NCBI RefSeq assembly: GCF_001043005.1
Contig: NZ_JYKZ01000013.1
Span: 91,279-155,278 of the forward strand
Source: Pseudomonas psychrophila
Lineage (GTDB): Bacteria; Pseudomonadota; Gammaproteobacteria; Pseudomonadales; Pseudomonadaceae
Length of the DNA: 64,000 nucleotides
Reading direction: 5' to 3'
Shown one piece after another: positions 58,527-64,000 of the stretch (its first letter is position 1; every line of letters begins with the position of its first letter). The notes under the pieces are model-generated. The model saw only the letters and a program-made list of their open reading frames with translations, did no database searches and had not been told where the DNA came from. Made by a program: the position numbers and the translations under genes.

Positions 58527-59648
58527 TCAGCCGTTTTTGCGCACGACTTGACCGTCGCGGCACATCAGGCACGCGGCGACGATGTCGTCTTCAAGGTTGA
58601 TCTGGAACTGTCCTTCGGGGGTGAAGACCAGCTTGAGGAAGTCCAGCAGGTTGCGGGCGTAGAGCGCCGAAGCGTCTGCGGCAACCATGGCGGCAAGGTT
58701 GGTGTGGCCGACGATGGTGACGCCGTGTTCAACCACTACTTGATCGGCAACGGTCAGCGGGCAGTTGCCGCCTTGTGCGGCAGCCAGGTCGATGACCACC
58801 GAGCCGGGTTTCATCTGGGCTACGGTTTCGGCGCTGAGCAGTACCGGAGCTTTACGGCCCGGGATCAGTGCGGTGGTGATCACGATGTCTGCCTGCTTGG
58901 CGCGTTCGTGAACGGCCTGTGCCTGGCGTTGCATCCAGCTTGCAGGCATTGGACGTGCGTAGCCGCCTACCCCAACGGCGCACTCGCGCTCTTCGTCGGT
59001 TTCGTAAGGCACGTCGACGAACTTGGCGCCCAGAGATTCGATCTGCTCTTTAACGGCAGGTCGTACATCGGAGGCCTCGATCACTGCGCCCAGGCGCTTG
59101 GCCGTGGCGATTGCCTGCAAGCCAGCAACCCCTGCGCCCAAGATCAGCACGCGAGCGGCCTTAACGGTCCCGGCAGCGGTCATCAGCATCGGCATAAAGC
59201 GCGGATAGTGGTGAGCGGCGACCAAGACGGCTTTATAGCCGGCGATGTTGGCCTGGGATGACAGAACATCAAGACTTTGCGCGCGGGAGGTTCGGGGGGC
59301 GGCTTCGAGAGAGAAGGCGGTGATCCCGCGCTCGGCCAGTTTGGCAATGGTTTCATTGCTGAACGGGTTGAGCATGCCAATGAGCACGGTGCCGGTTTTT
59401 ATCAGGGCCAGTTCGCTATCGCTTGGGGCGACAACCTTGAGAATCAGCTCTGCGCCGAAAACATCTGTTGCGTTGCCAATAGTCGCGCCAGCGGCTTCAT
59501 AAGCACTGTCAATAACACTGGCACTAATGCCCGCGCCGCTTTGAACAGTCACCTTATGGCCTTGGCCGATCAGCTTCTTGATGGTTTCCGGGGTTGCAGC
59601 AACCCGCGTTTCACCCGTATGGGTCTCGAGAGGAACACCAATGTGCAC
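58527..59648 (-). CDS. pntAA: NAD(P) transhydrogenase subunit alpha 1
   Basis: The GTG at 59648 follows AGGAG with a seven-base gap and gives MHIGVPLETHTGETRVAATP, the PntA start (373 residues). The NAD-binding core has LILGAGVAGLQAIATAKRLGAVIEASDVRP near 168-197. The RVAATPETI and VVAPS motifs are intact. It is the soluble dI domain that binds NADH. First gene of the pnt operon. Confidence 0.95.
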   Translation of the reverse strand: MHIGVPLETHTGETRVAATPETIKKLIGQGHKVTVQSGAGISASVIDSAYEAAGATIGNATDVFGAELILKVVAPSDSELALIKTGTVLIGMLNPFSNETIAKLAERGITAFSLEAAPRTSRAQSLDVLSSQANIAGYKAVLVAAHHYPRFMPMLMTAAGTVKAARVLILGAGVAGLQAIATAKRLGAVIEASDVRPAVKEQIESLGAKFVDVPYETDEERECAVGVGGYARPMPASWMQRQAQAVHERAKQADIVITTALIPGRKAPVLLSAETVAQMKPGSVVIDLAAAQGGNCPLTVADQVVVEHGVTIVGHTNLAAMVAADASALYARNLLDFLKLVFTPEGQFQINLEDDIVAACLMCRDGQVVRKNG

Positions 59649-60085
59649 GTCAAATCTCCTGCGTGATCTTTTATAAGAAAGCCAGCGCACTACGGATGGT
59701 GCGACTGGGGCGGCCGATCAGCACGATCCCACCAAAGTATGGGTGGGGCGGGGCATTCTGCTGGCAATTTTTTTACCCTTCAAGAACTTATGGAGGGTGA
59801 CGAGATTTAAACTACAAGTCATGCAGTGACCGAATGTCGCAATGGTCGGCTACATGCCTTTAAATACGGGGCTTGCAGAGGAATTGAGTGTTTTTTGAGT
59901 TTTTTTCACATTTCTTTTAGTTATCGCTGCATAACTTTGAGAAATACCCTGTAGGCCGCGTGGTTACTGGCTTACAGGAATGTCCAGTTAGACAAAAGTC
60001 CAGAGTGTTTAAAGGCGACATTTACTTATATATGTAGCGCTTATTTGTATGGCGCTACATAGTTTATTTGGACTATGCGGGACTT
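59649..60085. other. long gap between pntAA and gcdR
   Basis: This 437-base gap contains the pnt promoter (a TATAAA-like -10 on the minus strand near 59672) and a hairpin at 60032-60060 described separately. The middle part is A/T-rich and shows no supported gene or RNA. Confidence 0.4.
60032..60060. terminator. hairpin downstream of gcdR
   Basis: ATGTAGCGC and GCGCTACAT are perfect 9-base arms with an 11-base loop, 25 bases after the gcdR stop. There is no long T-run on the minus strand, so it may also be a regulatory site. Confidence 0.5.
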
Positions 60086-60982
60086 TCAAATCAGGCTGTA
60101 AGTCGCGGCCTGATTGATCAGCCAGTCTCTAAAAGCTTGCAGTGAGGCTGACTCAATTTTGCGTTCGGGGATCATCAGGTAGTAAGCCTTGGTGCTGAGC
60201 AGGGCGCTCTCGTTGGCAATCACCAGGCGTTTTTCGGCCAGTTCGCGCTGAATCAGAAACGGGGGGATCAGGGCAGCGCCCATTTCATGCATGGCGGCCT
60301 GAGCCAGCATCGAGAACAGTTCATAGCGTGGCCCAGTCATGTCGCGGGGCACGGTCATGTCTTGTGCGTTGAACCACTGGCGCCACGCGTAGGGGCGAGT
60401 GGTTTGCTGTAGCAAAGGAACTTCGGCGAGAGCGTGCGGGGTGAGGCCCTGGTGTGTACCCAGTAGTGTAGGGCTGCATACAGGTACTGGGTTCTCGCCC
60501 ATCAGTCGGTAGGACGAAGTGCCTGACCAGTCGGCATCGCCGAAGTAGATGGCGGCATCAAAGTCGGTATCGGCAAACAGAAAGGGGCGTGTGCGGTTGG
60601 TCAGGTTTACCGTGACGTCCGGGTGTTGCTGCTGAAAGTCCTTGAGGCGAGGTAATAGCCATTGCGTCCCGAAAGTGGGCACTACGGCCAGCTCAATCAC
60701 ATTGGCGCCCTGCTGGCCCATGACCGACAGTGTGTCCCGTTCTACCGCATCCAGCTGGGTTGCTATGCGTCGACTGTAAGAAAGGCCTGCCTCGGTCAGT
60801 TTTACGCCGCGCTTAGAGCGTCGGAAGAGTTCAACGCTCAGGAATTCCTCCAGGCTGGCAATCTGTCGGCATATGGCCCCTTGAGTGAGGGAAAGCTCGT
60901 GCGCAGCTTTGGTAAAGCTTTCGTGGCGTGCGGCCGCTTCGAAGCTGATCAGGGCTGTTGTGCTGGGGATCTTGCGGCGCAT
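60086..60982 (-). CDS. gcdR: LysR-type regulator of glutarate catabolism
   Basis: The ATG at 60982 is preceded by GAGGAAG with a six-base gap, so I prefer it to the in-frame GTG at 60997 (298 residues). It has the LysR HTH (ALISFEAAARHESFTKAAHELSLTQGAICRQIASLEEFL) and a GcvA/AmpR-like sensor domain. Divergent placement before gcdH-gcdG matches GcdR of P. putida, an activator of glutarate use. A 16-base palindrome lies between the two. Confidence 0.88.
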   Translation of the reverse strand: MRRKIPSTTALISFEAAARHESFTKAAHELSLTQGAICRQIASLEEFLSVELFRRSKRGVKLTEAGLSYSRRIATQLDAVERDTLSVMGQQGANVIELAVVPTFGTQWLLPRLKDFQQQHPDVTVNLTNRTRPFLFADTDFDAAIYFGDADWSGTSSYRLMGENPVPVCSPTLLGTHQGLTPHALAEVPLLQQTTRPYAWRQWFNAQDMTVPRDMTGPRYELFSMLAQAAMHEMGAALIPPFLIQRELAEKRLVIANESALLSTKAYYLMIPERKIESASLQAFRDWLINQAATYSLI

Positions 60983-61075
60983 GTACGGCTTCCTCACTAA
61001 ATGCAGTCAGAAAAGGCTTTTTATCGAGTTACGGAGTGAGAAATTATCACAGGATGGTGCTGAATCCTCGTTTGT

Positions 61076-61091
61076 CCTTCTATATAGAAGG
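61076..61091. promoter_or_regulatory. 16-base perfect palindrome upstream of gcdH
   Basis: CCTTCTATATAGAAGG is fully symmetric and lies 50 bases before the gcdH ATG. It is the best candidate for a GcdR site in the gap, though it may instead overlap the promoter (TATATA). Confidence 0.5.
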
Positions 61092-61140
61092 GGTCTAGGA
61101 TCGGCTCACGACATTTTATCTATTACGCGAGGGTTCTCTC

Positions 61141-62322
61141 ATGGCGGGTAAAGCAAGCTTCAACTGGATTGATCCACTGTTGCTGGATCAGCAGCTCACT
61201 GAAGAAGAGCGCATGGTGCGTGACAGTGCTGAGCAGTTCGCTCAGGACAAGTTGGCGCCACGTATTCTTGATGCTTTCCGTAATGAGAAGACTGACCCTG
61301 CGATCTTTCGCGAAATGGGCGAAACCGGTTTGCTGGGTGCGATGATTCCTGAGCAGTACGGTGGTAGTGGCCTTAATTACGTCAGCTACGGCCTGATCGC
61401 TCGTGAGGTGGAGCGGGTCGATTCGGGTTATCGCTCGATGATGAGTGTGCAGTCTTCATTGGTAATGGTGCCGATCAATGAGTTCGGTACCGAGGCGCAG
61501 AAGCAAAAGTATCTGCCCAAGCTGGCCTCTGGCGAGTGGATCGGTTGCTTTGGTCTGACAGAGCCTAATCACGGCTCTGACCCGGGCGCGATGATTACCC
61601 GTGCCCGTTCGGTTGATGGCGGCTACAGCCTGACGGGCAGCAAGATGTGGATCACTAACAGCCCGATCGCCGATGTGTTTGTGGTGTGGGCGAAAGATGA
61701 TGAAGGCGACATTCGTGGCTTTGTTCTGGAAAAAGGCTGGAAGGGTCTGACTACGCCTGCGATTCACGGCAAGGTTGGCTTGCGTGCGTCCATTACTGGC
61801 GAAATCGTGATGGATAACGTGTTTGTGCCGCAAGGGAACATCTTCCCGGATGTGCGTGGTTTGAAAGGTCCTTTTACCTGCCTGAATTCGGCTCGCTACG
61901 GCATCTCTTGGGGAGCGCTGGGGGCTGCAGAGTTCTGCTGGCACACGGCGCGTCAGTACACCCTGGATCGTCATCAGTTTGGTCGGCCTTTGGCTGCAAC
62001 CCAGTTGATCCAGAAAAAGCTGGCCGATATGCAGACCGAGATTACGTTGGCCCTGCAGGGTTGCCTGCGTTTGGGTCGGATGAAGGATGAGGGGACTGCG
62101 GCTGTTGAGATTACGTCGATCATGAAGCGCAATTCATGCGGCAAGTCGCTGGACATCGCGCGTATGGCCCGCGACATGCTGGGCGGTAACGGTATCTCGG
62201 ATGAATTCGGGGTTGCGCGCCATCTGGTCAACCTGGAGGTTGTGAACACCTACGAAGGCACGCATGACGTGCATGCCTTGATCTTGGGTCGTGCGCAGAC
62301 CGGCCTTCAGGCGTTCTATTAA
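61141..62322 (+). CDS. gcdH: glutaryl-CoA dehydrogenase
   Basis: The 393-residue acyl-CoA dehydrogenase carries the GCDH pattern: DPLLLDQQLTEEERMVRDSA at the N-terminus, GCFGLTEPNHGSDPGAM near 138-154, and VVNTYEGTHDVHAL with the catalytic glutamate near 372. It oxidises and decarboxylates glutaryl-CoA to crotonyl-CoA with FAD in lysine and glutarate catabolism. gcdG follows after 14 bases. Its start is preceded by CGAGGG. Confidence 0.95.
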   Translation: MAGKASFNWIDPLLLDQQLTEEERMVRDSAEQFAQDKLAPRILDAFRNEKTDPAIFREMGETGLLGAMIPEQYGGSGLNYVSYGLIAREVERVDSGYRSMMSVQSSLVMVPINEFGTEAQKQKYLPKLASGEWIGCFGLTEPNHGSDPGAMITRARSVDGGYSLTGSKMWITNSPIADVFVVWAKDDEGDIRGFVLEKGWKGLTTPAIHGKVGLRASITGEIVMDNVFVPQGNIFPDVRGLKGPFTCLNSARYGISWGALGAAEFCWHTARQYTLDRHQFGRPLAATQLIQKKLADMQTEITLALQGCLRLGRMKDEGTAAVEITSIMKRNSCGKSLDIARMARDMLGGNGISDEFGVARHLVNLEVVNTYEGTHDVHALILGRAQTGLQAFY

Positions 62323-62336
62323 CAGGAGCTCGGCTC

Positions 62337-63557
62337 ATGGGTGCTTTATCGCATTTGCGGGTGTTGGATTTGTCTCGGGTGCTGGCGGGGCCGTGGGCCG
62401 GGCAGATACTGGCGGACCTTGGAGCCGAGGTTATCAAGGTTGAGCGCCCGGGCAATGGTGATGACACGCGCGCGTGGGGGCCACCCTTTCTCAAGGATGC
62501 TTACGGTGAGAGTACGGGGGAGGCGGCTTATTACTTGTCTGCCAATCGCAACAAGCAGTCAGTCACTATCGATTTCACCAAGCCTGAGGGGCAGCAGCTG
62601 GTTCGTGATCTGGCCTCCAAGTCCGACATACTAATTGAGAACTTCAAGGTGGGTGGTCTGCAGGCGTACGGTCTGGACTATGCGTCGCTCAAGGTGTTGA
62701 ACCCTGATTTGATCTACTGCTCGATTACGGGGTTCGGTCAGACCGGTCCCTATGCCAAGCGGGCGGGTTATGACTTTATGGTCCAGGGGCTTGGTGGTCT
62801 GATGAGCCTGACGGGAAGGCCTGAGGGTGATGAGGGTGCGGGACCGGTTAAGGTTGGGGTTGCGCTGACCGATATTTTGACCGGGCTATATTCGACCGTA
62901 GCTATTCTGGCTGCCCTTGTCCATCGCCAGCATGAGGGTGGCGGGCAGCATATTGATATGGCGCTGCTGGACGTGCAGGTAGCTTGCCTGGCGAATCAGG
63001 CGATGAACTATCTGACTACGGGCGTTGCACCGCAGCGCCTGGGCAATGCTCATCCTAATATCGTTCCTTATCAGGATTTTCCGACGGCAGATGGAGACTT
63101 TATTCTCACGGTAGGTAACGACAGTCAGTTCCGTAAATTTGCTGAAGTGGCAGGTCGTCCTGAGTTGGGTGGGGATCCGCGCTTTTCCACTAATAAGCTG
63201 CGTGTTGCTAATAGGGCGGAGTTGGTGCCGCTTATCAGGCAGCTAACTGTTTTCAAGACTACAGCTGAGTGGGTGGCGCAACTGGAAGCGGTTGGTGTGC
63301 CCTGCGGGCCGATCAATGACCTGGCTCAAGTGTTTGCTGATCCTCAGGTGCGTGCTCGAGGGTTGGCGATGCAGTTGCCACATGCGTTAGCGGGTCTTGT
63401 GCCGCAGGTGGCAAGCCCTATCCGGTTGTCCGAAACGCCAGTGGAGTACCGCAATGCACCTCCTTTGTTGGGTGAGCATACTCAGCAAGTGCTGGAGCAG
63501 GTGTTGGGGCTGAAGTCGGGAGCGGTGGAAGCTTTGCGGCGGTCTGGCGTGCTGTAG
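62337..63557 (+). CDS. gcdG: class III CoA-transferase (succinyl-CoA:glutarate)
   Basis: The 406-residue CaiB/BaiF family protein starts MGALSHLRVLDLSRVLAGPWAGQ, shows ENFKVGG, ITGFGQTGPYAKRAGYDFMVQGLGGLMS with the catalytic aspartate near 146, and GHPNIVPYQ-like NAHPNIVPYQDF near 237-248. It activates glutarate with CoA for GcdH. AGGAGCTCGGCTC precedes the ATG. It ends directly on a long hairpin. Confidence 0.92.
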   Translation: MGALSHLRVLDLSRVLAGPWAGQILADLGAEVIKVERPGNGDDTRAWGPPFLKDAYGESTGEAAYYLSANRNKQSVTIDFTKPEGQQLVRDLASKSDILIENFKVGGLQAYGLDYASLKVLNPDLIYCSITGFGQTGPYAKRAGYDFMVQGLGGLMSLTGRPEGDEGAGPVKVGVALTDILTGLYSTVAILAALVHRQHEGGGQHIDMALLDVQVACLANQAMNYLTTGVAPQRLGNAHPNIVPYQDFPTADGDFILTVGNDSQFRKFAEVAGRPELGGDPRFSTNKLRVANRAELVPLIRQLTVFKTTAEWVAQLEAVGVPCGPINDLAQVFADPQVRARGLAMQLPHALAGLVPQVASPIRLSETPVEYRNAPPLLGEHTQQVLEQVLGLKSGAVEALRRSGVL

Positions 63558-63593
63558 CTATATAGAGGGGTGCGTCAGCACCCCTCTATATAG
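63558..63593. terminator. perfect 16-bp hairpin after gcdG
   Basis: CTATATAGAGGGGTGC and GCACCCCTCTATATAG are perfect inverse copies with a four-base loop GTCA, starting one base after the gcdG stop. No T-run follows, so it may be a processing or regulatory stem as much as a terminator. Its first part resembles the palindrome region upstream of gcdH. Confidence 0.7.
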
Positions 63594-63643
63594 GTGTATT
63601 TAGGGGTATTTGAAGTTTATTGATAGTTTTACTCAATTAGCCC

Positions 63644-63671
63644 TTGACTAGGATTTTTAGCGGCCTATAAT
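63644..63671 (+). promoter_or_regulatory. rRNA operon promoter P1
   Basis: TTGACT and TATAAT are separated by 16 bases, a near-consensus sigma-70 promoter. The 40 bases before it are A/T-rich and look like an UP element. Confidence 0.85.
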
Positions 63672-63775
63672 TCGTCCCACTTCCGGCGCAGTTGAAACGG
63701 AAAACTCCTTGAGAATCAATGAGTTGGATTGTTTTACAGTGTTAGCTTCAAGTCATCGAAGCAGGAAATTAGGTG

Positions 63776-63803
63776 TTGACAGCAGCTTGTAACGCTGTAG
63801 AAT
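63776..63803 (+). promoter_or_regulatory. rRNA operon promoter P2
   Basis: TTGACA and TAGAAT are separated by 16 bases and followed by a GC-rich discriminator (GCGCACC). This is the stronger candidate, typical for stringent-controlled rrn promoters. Confidence 0.87.
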
Positions 63804-63835
63804 GCGCACCTCGGTTCAGCGAAGGCTAAACCAAC

Positions 63836-64000
63836 CGCTCTTTAACAACTGAATCAAGCAATTCGTGTGGGTACTTGTGGAGTCAGACTGATAGTCAACA
63901 AGATTATCAGCATCACAAGTTACTCCGCGAGAAATCAAAGATGTAACCAACGATTGCTGAGCCAAGTTTAGGGTTTCTTAAAAACCCAAAGATGTTTGAA
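63836..64000 (+). other. 16S rRNA leader with boxA; 16S begins at the window edge
   Basis: CGCTCTTTAACA at 63836-63847 matches the rrn boxA antitermination element (NusB/NusE site). The following leader (CAATTCGTGTGGGTAC..., then CAACAAGATTATCAGCATCAC and TTTCTTAAAAACCC) is the conserved Pseudomonas 16S precursor region with its RNase III stem sequences. The final GAA is likely the first mature 16S bases, so the gene itself is outside the window. Confidence 0.85.

Overview
The window is a stretch of a Pseudomonas chromosome, most likely of the P. fluorescens/putida side of the genus. I base this on gene order that matches what I know of the P. aeruginosa PA5425-PA5445 and PA553x neighbourhoods and of the P. 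putida PP_53xx region (uvrD, RpiR regulator, pycR, pycA/pycB, aspA, purEK, pst-phoU, gcdHG), on long-form PstC and PstA, and on many GTGGGAGCGGGCTTGCTCGCGA-type REP pairs in the gaps. Nearly everything is core-genome-like. I see no prophage, insertion sequence, CRISPR array or tRNA. Species cannot be fixed from sequence reading alone.

Layout. 1-3.7 kb: tail of a metal P-type ATPase, cyclopropane fatty acid synthase, cardiolipin synthase and a DUF3617 secreted protein. 3.7-8.1 kb: a divergent zinc-starvation locus (gamma carbonic anhydrase and FolE2 to the left; two COG0523 GTPases around a DUF1826 protein to the right) with a Zur-like palindrome between the arms. 8.3-18 kb: pdxY, two-hotdog-type housekeeping genes, a CPA2 antiporter, a SUKH protein, a Tim44-like protein, uvrD and a GGDEF/EAL protein. 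18-23.7 kb: a HexR-like RpiR regulator with a near-perfect operator, pycR and the two-subunit pyruvate carboxylase pycA-pycB. 23.8-25.5 kb: a HipA-like kinase gene followed by its HTH partner, preceded by four evenly spaced operators. 25.6-29 kb: two GNATs and PaiB, divergent from a MocR regulator. 29-36.8 kb: acetylpolyamine amidohydrolase, AraC regulator, asparaginase, an AGCS symporter, aspartase and a LysR regulator. 37-43 kb: purEK with a terminator-bearing leader, small envelope proteins, a mutarotase, a thioesterase and an MHS transporter. 43-50 kb: pstSCAB-phoU with two triple Pho boxes. 50-55 kb: a response regulator, then a DUF4105/HExxH protein with three DUF2388 paralogues and a DUF1127 protein. 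55-63.6 kb: succinate:CoA-transferase, the pntAA-AB-B transhydrogenase and gcdR/gcdHG. 63.6-64 kb: the tandem promoters and leader of an rRNA operon; 16S begins at the very edge.

How it works together. Central carbon and amino acid entry dominates: pyruvate carboxylation, Asn/Asp to fumarate, glutarate degradation, CoA transfer and NADPH/NADH balance. Two nutrient-limitation stations (zinc and phosphate) carry recognisable operators. The features I would look at twice are the phased operators of the hip-like module, DnaA-box clusters including a 12-nt tandem repeat inside the MocR gene, an AACTGTAC element upstream of both a DUF2388 gene and the DUF1127 gene, and the DUF4105-DUF2388 cluster, whose function I do not know.
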